From positions 6,910 through 70,909 of the forward strand of contig CAYUCC010000022.1 of the NCBI GenBank assembly GCA_964443225.1: a stretch of DNA of 64,000 nt, written 5' to 3'. Source of the DNA: SSC4 sp964443225 (lineage in GTDB: Bacteria > Chloroflexota > Anaerolineae > SSC4 > Amarolineaceae). Made by a program: the position numbers and the translations under genes. Shown here one piece after another: positions 34,493-42,162 of this stretch. Numbering within the stretch: position 1 is the first letter of the stretch; each line of letters opens with the position of its first letter. The notes beneath the pieces were generated by a model. The model did not search any database. It was given only the letters and a program-made list of their open reading frames with translations, and had not been told where the DNA came from.

Positions 34493-35560
34493 CTACTGCA
34501 GGTGTTTGTTCAGGAACTCGATTACCAGCTGCAAATTTTCCTGCGTCTCGAACTGCGTGCCGCCGTGGCCGGCGCCATCGATCAGGGTGTACGTGGCATT
34601 GTCGGCGCCGATGGCCGCAGCCAGCGCGTCTGCCAGGTTTTGGCCCTGTACCGGCGGGATGTTGCAGTCGGCCGAACCGTGTTGGATAATAAAGGGCGCA
34701 TCCTGGCCGTCGATGTAGTTCATCGGGTTTGTGGTTTTGACCAGGTCGGGCACGGTTTGGATGGGCGCACCGACCAGCTTGGATTCGGGTGAGTCGGCGG
34801 CATCGTGGTTCTGCGGACAGCTCGTGCCCGCAAACTGCTCGTCCATTTTCAAAAAGTCGATCGGCCCAAACCAGTCCACCACGGCCTGCACACAGCTCGA
34901 TTGATCGGCATTGCCCAGGTCGGCGCCTTCCAGTTCGGCTACGCCGCAGGTTGTGCCCAGCAGGGCGACCAGGTTGCCGCCGGCCGAGGCACCCCAGGCT
35001 CCGAAATTGTCGGAGTCGAGGTTGTATTGGGCCGCGTTGGCACGCAGGAAGCGGACGGCCGCCTTGGCGTCGTGAATCTGCGCCGGGTACTGCGCTTCAC
35101 CGCTCAAGCGGTAGTTGATACTGGCAACCGCATAACCTGCCGCAAGCAGCTGATCGACACCGGTCAGGCCGGCACCATCCGCTTTGTCGCCGAACATAAA
35201 TCCGCCGCCGTGCACCATCATGACCAGCGGGAAGGGGCCGCTGCCCTCGGGGAGGTACAGGTCGAGTTTTTGTGCGTTTGAGTCCGGCGCATAAGCCAGG
35301 TCAGAGTGAGTCGGGGCGACCGACGCAAAGGACGTACCGCTGGGGCCACCTTTTTGCGGCATCACCGACACACTCTCATTGGTGGGCGCTGCGGTCGCTG
35401 CTGGGGCGGTTGTCGCGGCCGCCTCTACGGCATCCGCCGTAGAGGCCGGCTCGGTTGTGTTGGGAGTCGCCGTGCAGGCTGCAAGGCTGATGACCATCAG
35501 CAGCGCCAGGACGACGAAAACGGCCCGCGCAGGACGGGTTGTGCTGTATGATTCGAACAT
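34493..35560 (-). CDS. Alpha/beta-hydrolase lipoprotein (esterase, BD-FAE/HSL-like)
   Basis: I chose the ATG at 35560 because aggagatcacac precedes it; the longer frame upstream lacks that support. The 355-residue product has a lipoprotein signal ending in SLAAC and a Thr/Ala-rich spacer. The hydrolase core follows with oxyanion motif VMMVHGGGFMFGDK, nucleophile in GAWGASAGGNLVA, a late Asp near QDAPFIIQHGSADCNIPP, and His in DGAGHGG. This is the layout of carboxylesterases with an HGGG motif. It should act on ester substrates outside the membrane. It is divergent from the response-regulator gene, with a 167-bp shared upstream region. Confidence 0.88.
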   Translation of the reverse strand: MFESYSTTRPARAVFVVLALLMVISLAACTATPNTTEPASTADAVEAAATTAPAATAAPTNESVSVMPQKGGPSGTSFASVAPTHSDLAYAPDSNAQKLDLYLPEGSGPFPLVMMVHGGGFMFGDKADGAGLTGVDQLLAAGYAVASINYRLSGEAQYPAQIHDAKAAVRFLRANAAQYNLDSDNFGAWGASAGGNLVALLGTTCGVAELEGADLGNADQSSCVQAVVDWFGPIDFLKMDEQFAGTSCPQNHDAADSPESKLVGAPIQTVPDLVKTTNPMNYIDGQDAPFIIQHGSADCNIPPVQGQNLADALAAAIGADNATYTLIDGAGHGGTQFETQENLQLVIEFLNKHLQ

Positions 35561-35727
35561 GTGTGATCTCCTGTGATTGGATTGATCGTTTGACCGATTG
35601 GCCATGACACCCTGATTGTCGCGCCGGCATCTGAAGAAAACCTCAAGACAGTCTGTGCATCTCCTTGAGGTTTCCTTCAGAATCGTGTAGTATGATGCAT
35701 GAAATAGGATGCCGTGCGAGGTGTTGG

Positions 35728-36435
35728 ATGTCACAACGAATTCTGGTAGTCGATGACGACCATTCGATCACCAAAGTCATACGCGCCTACCTGGAGCAGT
35801 CCGGTTACCAGGTCCTGACCGCCTCTGATGGCGAGATGGCGCTGCACATGCTGCGCCGTGAGCGGCCTGACCTGGTCATTCTGGACCTGATGATGCCCCA
35901 CCGCGATGGCTGGGAAGTGACGCAGGTCGTCCGCGCGGACAAATCCCTGGCGGCTACGCCCATCATCATGCTCACCGCCCGCGTCGAGGATACCGATAAG
36001 ATCGTGGGACTCGAACTGGGCGCCGACGACTATATCACCAAACCATTCAATGCCCGCGAAGTGGTGGTGCGTGTGAAAGCGCTGCTGCGCCGCGTCCGGC
36101 TGGACCAACTGCCCTCGGCCGCGCCGCAGGTGCTGACTGCGGGCAGCATCCGGCTGGATGTGGACCAGCATACGCTCACCGTCGATGCGCACCCGGTGGA
36201 GCTCACGCGCACCGAGTTCAAACTGCTCGAGGCCTTTTTGAGCAATCCTGGCTATACCCTCACGCGCGACGATTTGTTGGAAAAAGCGATGGGCTACGCC
36301 TACGAAGGCATGGGCCGGGCCCTCGATACGCACATTCGTAATCTGCGCCGCAAGATCGAACCCGATCCTGACAACCCAACCATCATTCAAACCGTCTACG
36401 GGGTTGGCTACCGGCTGGTGGTGGAAACGACATGA
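35728..36435 (+). CDS. OmpR/PhoB-family response regulator
   Basis: ATG 35728 follows gagg. The 235-residue protein has a receiver domain with the acidic pair in ILVVDDDHS, the phosphoacceptor Asp in LVILDLMMPHRDGW, Thr in IIMLTARVED and Lys in ADDYITKPF, then an OmpR winged helix (TRTEFKLLEAFL and IETVYGVGYR-like IIQTVYGVGYRLV). It is phosphorylated by the kinase encoded next, whose start overlaps its stop by 4 bases. Targets could include the ABC transporter of the same block. Confidence 0.95.
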   Translation: MSQRILVVDDDHSITKVIRAYLEQSGYQVLTASDGEMALHMLRRERPDLVILDLMMPHRDGWEVTQVVRADKSLAATPIIMLTARVEDTDKIVGLELGADDYITKPFNAREVVVRVKALLRRVRLDQLPSAAPQVLTAGSIRLDVDQHTLTVDAHPVELTRTEFKLLEAFLSNPGYTLTRDDLLEKAMGYAYEGMGRALDTHIRNLRRKIEPDPDNPTIIQTVYGVGYRLVVETT

Positions 36436-37484
36436 ACCGCCTGTGGGTACGTCTCAGCCTGATGATCAGCGCCGTGCTGTTTTCGGTGTTCCTCATGCAG
36501 TTTCTGGCAATTACGCTGGATCAATCTGCCTCACAAGCAGATCGTGAACCGCCCGATACGGTGGAGCTGGAGGCACCGCCTGAGGAAATCAGACGGCGTT
36601 TGATCGAATTCATGGGTTTGTCGATTGTGGTTGGCGTCACCGGTGGCATCGTGATTGCCCGTGTCATCAGCGCACCCGTGAGTGACCTGGCCCGGGCTGC
36701 ACACCGTGTCGGCCAGGGCGAGCTCTCGACGCGCGTCCCGGCACATGGCAGCCAGGAGATGATCGATCTGGCTGAAACCTTCAACTCGATGGCGGCTGCG
36801 TTGCAGCGTGCCGAGACCCTGCGTAACAACCTGATGGCCGACGTCTCGCATGAGCTGCGCACACCGCTGACCGTGCTCGAAGGCAACCTGCGCGCCGTGC
36901 TCGACCACGTCTATGAATTGGATGAAGCCGAAATCGCCGTGTTGTACGGCCAAACGCGCCACCTGATCCGGCTGGTCAACGATTTGCGTGAACTGTCTCT
37001 GGCCGAAGCGGGCCAACTCCCGCTGGAGAAACGCCCCACCGACCTGAATACGCTGGTGGACGAGACGCTGCAGGCCCTCGAGCCGCTGGCGGTCGAAAAG
37101 AACGTCGCGTTGATCGACCAGACGTCCCGTCTTCCTGAGATATCGATCGACCCGATCCGCATCCGGCAGGTGTTGTTCAATTTGTTGACCAATGCCCTGC
37201 GCCACACTCCCGCGGGCGGGGTCATAACGGTGTTTGGGGCCGCTGACACGCAGCGCATCACGCTGTCCATCCAGGATTCTGGCGAGGGGCTGGCACCAGA
37301 GGAACTGGCCGCTGTTTTCGACCGCTTCTATCGTGTCGATGCCTCGCGCAGCCGCGAAACCGGCGGCACCGGCCTGGGACTGGCGATTGTACGGGCGATC
37401 GTCGACGCGCACGGCGGTCAGGTGGAAGCGTACAGCGAGGGGCCAGGGTTAGGCAGCCGGTTCACAGTCAGTCTCTGGATTTGA
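36432..37484 (+). CDS. Sensor histidine kinase (HAMP, HisKA, HATPase)
   Basis: The 350-residue kinase has an N-terminal membrane helix, a short ~35-residue acidic loop outside, a second helix (LSIVVGVTGGIVIARVIS), a HAMP linker, the phosphoacceptor His in DVSHELRTPLTVLEG, the N box NLLTNALRHTPAGG, G1 box DSGEGLAPEE and G2 box GGTGLGLAIV. The very small outer loop resembles intramembrane-sensing kinases that watch an antimicrobial-peptide transporter. The overlap with the regulator gene implies coupled synthesis. Confidence 0.95.
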   Translation: MNRLWVRLSLMISAVLFSVFLMQFLAITLDQSASQADREPPDTVELEAPPEEIRRRLIEFMGLSIVVGVTGGIVIARVISAPVSDLARAAHRVGQGELSTRVPAHGSQEMIDLAETFNSMAAALQRAETLRNNLMADVSHELRTPLTVLEGNLRAVLDHVYELDEAEIAVLYGQTRHLIRLVNDLRELSLAEAGQLPLEKRPTDLNTLVDETLQALEPLAVEKNVALIDQTSRLPEISIDPIRIRQVLFNLLTNALRHTPAGGVITVFGAADTQRITLSIQDSGEGLAPEELAAVFDRFYRVDASRSRETGGTGLGLAIVRAIVDAHGGQVEAYSEGPGLGSRFTVSLWI

Positions 37485-37538
37485 CAAAGCGTGTCTGATG
37501 CGTAGCATCGGTACACATCGACAGGTGGGGCAGAAAAC

Positions 37539-38177
37539 ATGGACCAGGACTCGCAGATTGCGTACGAGCAGCGTCTCCGCCACGGCGGGGAATTCATGCT
37601 GCGCGAGGCAAGCGCCTACTTCGCCGGCGGGGGTGATCTGCGCGAGACGCTGCGCCGGTTGGCGCAGCGTCTCGATGAGCTGGGTATCGCCTATGCGCTG
37701 ATTGGTGGGCTGGCCCTGGCCGAGCACGGTTATCCCCAGCTGACCGAAGACATCGAACTCGTACTGACACCGGCCGGTCTGGCGCAGTTTGCACTCGAGT
37801 TCCTGGGTCGGGGATACCGGCCAGCCTTCAGCGGCGCACACAAGACGTTTCGCGACACCGACACCGGCGTGCGCATCGAAATCGTGACAACCGGCGATTT
37901 TCCTGGCGACGGGTTACCCAAGCCCGTGGCTTTTCCTGACCCTGGTGCGCCCGGTGTCATCGTGGTGATCGACGGCCTGCGCGTGATTGCCCTGGAACGA
38001 CTGATCGAGCTCAAACTCGCCTCGGGCACCACGGCACCGCATCGCCTGCGCGACCTGGCCGACGTGCAGGACCTGATTGTGCGGCTGGCGTTGCCCCTCG
38101 AATTGACGCAACGCCTGGATCCCTCGGTGCGCGACGCGTACGCAACGCTGTGGCGCTCGGTGCAGGACGCCGGATGA
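37539..38177 (+). CDS. Nucleotidyltransferase-like protein (AbiEii/DUF6036-like)
   Basis: The 212-residue protein has YALIGGLALAEHGYPQL followed by TEDIELVL, which matches the GG...D-x-[DE] core of minimal nucleotidyltransferases, though the second acid is Glu rather than Asp. A downstream acid in GVRIEIVTTGDFPG may complete the site, and VIALERLIELKLASG is the typical following helix. It lies in the same direction between the kinase and the ABC ATPase; its stop overlaps the ATPase start by 4 bases. What it modifies is unknown. The neighbourhood suggests it is part of the transporter operon. Confidence 0.7.
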   Translation: MDQDSQIAYEQRLRHGGEFMLREASAYFAGGGDLRETLRRLAQRLDELGIAYALIGGLALAEHGYPQLTEDIELVLTPAGLAQFALEFLGRGYRPAFSGAHKTFRDTDTGVRIEIVTTGDFPGDGLPKPVAFPDPGAPGVIVVIDGLRVIALERLIELKLASGTTAPHRLRDLADVQDLIVRLALPLELTQRLDPSVRDAYATLWRSVQDAG

Positions 38178-39100
38178 ACACCGCTATCGAAACAGATCGT
38201 CTCGTCAAACAGTACCGACACGTCACTGCCGTGAACGACCTGTCACTGCGTGTGGCGCGCGGCGAGATCTACGCGTTCCTCGGCCTCAACGGCGCCGGCA
38301 AAACGACGACGATTCGTATGCTGCTGGGTATGGTCAAACCGACCGCCGGTGACGCCTGGGTGTTGGGTACGCGCATTCGCCCCGGCGAAAGAAAGCCCTG
38401 GCAGTCGGTCGGCTACCTCGTCGAGACACCCGATGCCTACCCCGAGCTGTCGGTACGCGAGAACCTGGAGGCAGTGCGCCGGCTGCGCCCAGGCACCCCG
38501 CGCCACGCTGTGGATCGGGTCATCGAGCAGCTGGGTCTGGCCGGGTATGCCGACCGGCGCAGCGGCACGCTGTCGCACGGCAATGCGCAGCGCCTCGGCC
38601 TGGCCAAGGCGCTGCTGCACAGTCCCGATCTGCTCATCCTGGACGAGCCGGCCAATGGGCTGGACCCGGCAGGCATCGTCGAAGTGCGCAACTTGCTCCT
38701 CGATCTCGTAGCCTCGCGGGGTGCGACCATCTTCATGTCCAGTCACATTCTGGCCGAAGTGTCCCGTCTGGCGCAGCGCATCGGGATCATGCATGGCGGG
38801 CGTTTGCTGCAGGAGCTCGATGCCGATGAATTGGAGAACAACCGGCGACAGCGTCTGGTGGTGATGACACGCGACGTACCGGCGGCCTGCGCAGTTTTGG
38901 TGGCGGCCGGCTTTGCGGCCGGCATCACCGCCGAGGGCACCATCCAGGTCACAGATCGTCTGGCGATCGAGCAGCCGGATGACGTCGCCACCCGACTGGT
39001 GCAGGCCGGCCATCCCCCGACGATGTTGGCCGTCGAACAGGAGGACCTGGAGGCCTATTTTCTGCGTCTCGTCGGTATGGATAGGGCCGCAACCCCATGA
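38174..39100 (+). CDS. ABC transporter ATP-binding protein (BcrA-like)
   Basis: I chose ATG 38174 in the ATGA overlap with the upstream stop. The 308-residue protein has Walker A FLGLNGAGKTTTIRM, a signature reading LSHGNAQRLGLAKALL (LSHGN rather than LSGGQ), Walker B LLILDEPANGLDPAG and the switch His in FMSSHIL. The last ~90 residues form the variable tail seen in drug or bacitracin exporters. It pairs with the permease encoded next, whose ATG overlaps its stop. Confidence 0.92.
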   Translation: MNTAIETDRLVKQYRHVTAVNDLSLRVARGEIYAFLGLNGAGKTTTIRMLLGMVKPTAGDAWVLGTRIRPGERKPWQSVGYLVETPDAYPELSVRENLEAVRRLRPGTPRHAVDRVIEQLGLAGYADRRSGTLSHGNAQRLGLAKALLHSPDLLILDEPANGLDPAGIVEVRNLLLDLVASRGATIFMSSHILAEVSRLAQRIGIMHGGRLLQELDADELENNRRQRLVVMTRDVPAACAVLVAAGFAAGITAEGTIQVTDRLAIEQPDDVATRLVQAGHPPTMLAVEQEDLEAYFLRLVGMDRAATP

Positions 39101-39870
39101 ACAACCTGTGGCAGGCGATTTGGGTCGAAGCCCTCAAAGCGCGCCGTTCCAGGATGCCGCTGTTTACCGCCCTGGCGTTTGCCATGCTGCCCCTGGGTGG
39201 CGGCTTTTTTATGGTCATCCTCAAGGACCCCGAGTTTGCGCGCCAGGTTGGGCTGATCAGTGCCAAAGCGCAGCTGACGATGGGAACCGCCGATTGGCCA
39301 ACCTATCTCGGTTTTCTGGCCCAGGGGGTGGCCGTAGGCGGTATTTTTCTGTTCGGAATGGTCAGCATCTGGGCCTTCGGACGCGAATATTCCGATCGCA
39401 CCATCAAAGACCTGCTGGCGCTGCCCACGGCGCGGCCGGCCATCGTCCTGGCCAAATTCGTGATTGTGGCGGCATGGTCATTGGTGCTGACGGCCGAGGT
39501 GTGTTTGATTGGGTGGATGGTGGGAATCGCGCTGCGTCTGCCGCCAGTTCCAGTGCAGTTGATTCAGCAGGGGGTCGTGACGACGGCGGTGGCGGCAGGT
39601 TTGACGATGCTGCTGGTCACACCGATCGCATTTTTTGCCTGTGCCGGGCATGGGTATCTACCGCCGGTCGGGATCATGATCCTGCTGGTGGTGCTGGCAC
39701 AGGTGAGCGTATTCATCGGCCGGGGAGAATTTTTCCCCTGGGCCATACCGGCCTTGGTTGCACAGGGCGAACCCCTGGCGCTGGCCAGTGTCGCCTTGGT
39801 GATTCTGACCAGCATTGCCGGCGTGGTGAGCACGGTTGGCTGGTGGGAACGGGCCGACCAGACGCACTGA
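39097..39870 (+). CDS. ABC-2-type permease
   Basis: The 257-residue protein has six hydrophobic segments, beginning WVEALKARRSRMPLFTALAF, and a cytoplasmic loop with WAFGREYSDRTIKDLLALP. That loop carries the conserved 'E(Y/F)SDRT' coupling motif of BcrB/NatB-type permeases. With the preceding ATPase it should export or flip a hydrophobic or peptide substrate. Control by the two-component system at the head of the block is likely. Confidence 0.88.
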   Translation: MNNLWQAIWVEALKARRSRMPLFTALAFAMLPLGGGFFMVILKDPEFARQVGLISAKAQLTMGTADWPTYLGFLAQGVAVGGIFLFGMVSIWAFGREYSDRTIKDLLALPTARPAIVLAKFVIVAAWSLVLTAEVCLIGWMVGIALRLPPVPVQLIQQGVVTTAVAAGLTMLLVTPIAFFACAGHGYLPPVGIMILLVVLAQVSVFIGRGEFFPWAIPALVAQGEPLALASVALVILTSIAGVVSTVGWWERADQTH

Positions 39871-39879
39871 TTCGGCGCA

Positions 39880-40398
39880 TCACGCCTCGAGCAAAGGCTT
39901 CAACTGCGTCGCCCACGCCCGAATGGCGTCCCAGTCGCGGTGATCGCCTTCGGACCAGACGCCGAACAGTAGGCTGATGCGAAACATCAGACGGTCGCGC
40001 CACGTCGGTACCTGGCTGATGTCGAGCACGCCGGCGAAGAGTCCTTCACTGACCGGCCGCACCTGGGTGCGCACCGGCTGCAGCCAGCCGGCAACCTGGG
40101 CGCGGTAATCTTTTTTGGGCATGGCCAGCGTCATGCAAACCAGGAACGCAGCGAAGGGTCGCTGTGCCAGGGCGCTGCGATGGGTCTGCACGAACTGCAT
40201 CGCCTCCGGCAGCCACTGTTTGTTTTGGATCGCGCTGCCGGCGACGACGGCCCGGTAGGGCGTCAGGTCGCTGACTTCGGTCATCGCACGCACGTCCACC
40301 TGCGTGCCATCGGCGGCCAGCGTCTGGCCGATTGCTTCGGCAATGCCGGCGGTGGAGCCGGTGCGTGTGGCATAAGTCACCAGTATTATGTCGGACAT
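39880..40398 (-). CDS. Flavodoxin-domain protein (HemG-like)
   Basis: The start at 40398 follows aggag on the minus strand; upstream in-frame codons lack that support. The 172-residue protein opens with ILVTYATRTGSTAGIAEAIG, the FMN phosphate-binding loop of flavodoxins. AVVAGSAIQNKQWLPEAMQF then makes the second FMN loop. The layout fits the flavodoxin-like menaquinone-dependent protoporphyrinogen oxidase group, but no heme genes are near. It may serve as an FMN electron carrier. It converges on the permease gene. Confidence 0.85.
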   Translation of the reverse strand: MSDIILVTYATRTGSTAGIAEAIGQTLAADGTQVDVRAMTEVSDLTPYRAVVAGSAIQNKQWLPEAMQFVQTHRSALAQRPFAAFLVCMTLAMPKKDYRAQVAGWLQPVRTQVRPVSEGLFAGVLDISQVPTWRDRLMFRISLLFGVWSEGDHRDWDAIRAWATQLKPLLEA

Positions 40399-40516
40399 GA
40401 TCGTGTCTCCTCTTGATGGTATCATCCTACCACCGCCGCATGCTGGCGTCAAGCAAACAGGGTCTCACACAAATTCTGACTTAGTGCGGCTGCCAGCCCA
40501 TGATTTGACCGTGCAT

Positions 40517-40544
40517 TTGACAACGTGTGTATAGTGTGTATTAT
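40517..40544 (+). promoter_or_regulatory. Promoter-like elements before the solitary HicB
   Basis: TTGACA at 40517-40522 and TATTAT at 40539-40544 are separated by 16 bases. ATG 40551 (or 40545) lies at the expected transcription start, so the mRNA would be leaderless, as for hicAB. Confidence 0.55.
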
Positions 40545-40550
40545 ATGACG

Positions 40551-40772
40551 ATGCGTTTTCCGATAGTCATTCACAAAGACACGGATAGTGATTATGGTGT
40601 AACCGTGGAGCTCTCGAAAATCAGCGGCAGAGCCAGACGTGTGAACGTCACTTTGCCGGAACGGCTGCTCGCGATCATGGACCAGTATGCAACTAAACGT
40701 GGTGAGACTCGCTCGGCATTGATTGCCCAGGCTACCATGGAGTTCATGGCGGCTCACAACGAATCGGTGTGA
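40551..40772 (+). pseudogene. Solitary HicB-like antitoxin with internal deletion
   Basis: The 73-residue product joins an N-terminal HicB start (RFPIVIHKDTDSDYGVTV) directly to a ribbon-helix-helix end (ARRVNVTLPERLLAIMDQYA). In full HicB proteins about 60 residues lie between these parts, including the 'PGCFSAG' loop and helices that bind HicA. That part is missing here. No hicA precedes or follows it. The remaining DNA-binding half may still work as a repressor. Confidence 0.65.
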
Positions 40773-40781
40773 TACAACGTG

Positions 40782-41714
40782 ATGCATGGAACGTGCATGA
40801 GATACGCAGCGCGCCTGGTTGGTGCATTCCTCCTGACCTTGGCCACCATGGCTGGTTGTACTACGCCCATGATGCCCGCTTCGTCCCCGAGCGTATCTTC
40901 GAACGAGCGAGTCGTCACTGTAACAGACATCTCGACGCCATCGCCATCGGTACCGGTTGCGACGGCCACAGCGCCGACACCCGCCACGCGTGCACCAACT
41001 GACACAGCCTCGGTTCCCGTTTACACCTACCAAATCGTCAACACCTACCCGCACGACCCCAACGCCTTCACCCAGGGCCTGATTTATGCCGATGGGCAGC
41101 TTTTTGAGGGTACCGGGCGTTACGGCCAGTCTTCCCTGCGTGAGGTCGACCTGCAAACAGGCCAGGTGCAGCGCCAGGTCGGGCTGCCCGAACAGTTCTT
41201 TGGCGAAGGGATCACCCTGTTCGACGATCGCCTCTACCAGCTGACCTGGCAGTCGCAGCAGGGTTTCGTGTACGATGCCGCGACGTTTCGTCAGCTGGAC
41301 ACGTTCACCTATCCCACCGAGGGCTGGGGCCTGACGCACGACGACACGCGGCTGATCATGAGCGATGGCACGCCCACCCTCCGCTTCCTCGATCCCCAGT
41401 CGCTGCAAGAAACCGGGCGTGTCACTGTGCGCTATGGCGACCAGCCGGTGGTGCGCCTCAACGAGCTCGAATACGTCGACGGTGAAGTCTACGCCAACAT
41501 CTGGCAGACCAACACCATCGTCCGCATCGATCCCCAGACCGGCCAGGTGGTGGGGGTGATCGACCTGACCGGCCTGCTGCAGCCCGCCGACGTCACGCAG
41601 CCGGTCGACGTGCTCAACGGTATTGCCTACGACGGCGCCGGTGACCGCCTCTTCGTCACGGGCAAACTATGGCCAAAACTGTTCGAGATCGATCTGGTAC
41701 CCAAAAAAGATTGA
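40782..41714 (+). CDS. Glutaminyl-peptide cyclotransferase-like lipoprotein
   Basis: ATG 40782 is used; ATG 40797 is an equally good start. The 310-residue product has a lipoprotein signal ending in MAGC and a Thr/Ser/Pro-rich spacer. A five-bladed propeller follows with TYPHDPNAFTQGLIYADGQL, EQFFGEGITLF, YPTEGWGLTHDDTRLIMSDG, LNELEYVDGEVYANIWQT and LNGIAYDGAGDRLFVTGK. These are hallmarks of bacterial (QCT-type) glutamine cyclotransferase, which makes N-terminal pyroglutamate on proteins or peptides. It should act outside the cell on exported substrates. Confidence 0.9.
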   Translation: MHGTCMRYAARLVGAFLLTLATMAGCTTPMMPASSPSVSSNERVVTVTDISTPSPSVPVATATAPTPATRAPTDTASVPVYTYQIVNTYPHDPNAFTQGLIYADGQLFEGTGRYGQSSLREVDLQTGQVQRQVGLPEQFFGEGITLFDDRLYQLTWQSQQGFVYDAATFRQLDTFTYPTEGWGLTHDDTRLIMSDGTPTLRFLDPQSLQETGRVTVRYGDQPVVRLNELEYVDGEVYANIWQTNTIVRIDPQTGQVVGVIDLTGLLQPADVTQPVDVLNGIAYDGAGDRLFVTGKLWPKLFEIDLVPKKD

Positions 41715-41864
41715 AAGCTGCGGGCTTTGGCCCTTTTTCCAACCTGTGCTACAATCACGCCGGATCAAATTACCAGACTCTGATACGACGGTTTGCACAG
41801 CGCACCCGATGATCTCGTGGAAGAACGCGCTGAGCAATTGGGATTGCACGAGGCTTCAGTACTT

Positions 41865-42125
41865 ATGACGACGTTTATGGCGCGCACGATGCTCGTATGG
41901 CGACTGTGGTGGGCCAACTTCAAACGCATCATGCGCGTGATCGGCGACTTCCAGGCGCGCATTATCCTGTCGATATTCTATGCTGTGCTCATCCTCCCGA
42001 TGGGATTGCTGCTGCGTCCATTTTTTGATCCTCTGCACCTGCGCCGTCCAGCCGAACTTGCCTCATATTGGATGCCGCGCGAACCCCTGGACGAAACCCT
42101 GGAAGGCGCCCGCCTGCAATCATAA
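41865..42125 (+). CDS. Small single-pass membrane protein of the carbamoyltransferase cassette
   Basis: ATG 41865 gives 86 residues; a TTG frame starting at 41793 would extend it. It has a basic N-terminus (VWRLWWANFKRIMRVIGDF), a hydrophobic helix (IILSIFYAVLILPMGLLL) and a short tail with ELASYWMPREPLDETLEGAR. Proteins of this shape commonly accompany carbamoyltransferase genes of the NodU type in Chloroflexota and cyanobacteria. The function is unknown. The gene ends 37 nt before the carbamoyltransferase start. Confidence 0.65.
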   Translation: MTTFMARTMLVWRLWWANFKRIMRVIGDFQARIILSIFYAVLILPMGLLLRPFFDPLHLRRPAELASYWMPREPLDETLEGARLQS

Positions 42126-42162
42126 CGTCCTTGAATTCTACTCTCATCTTTGGATCCGTTTG

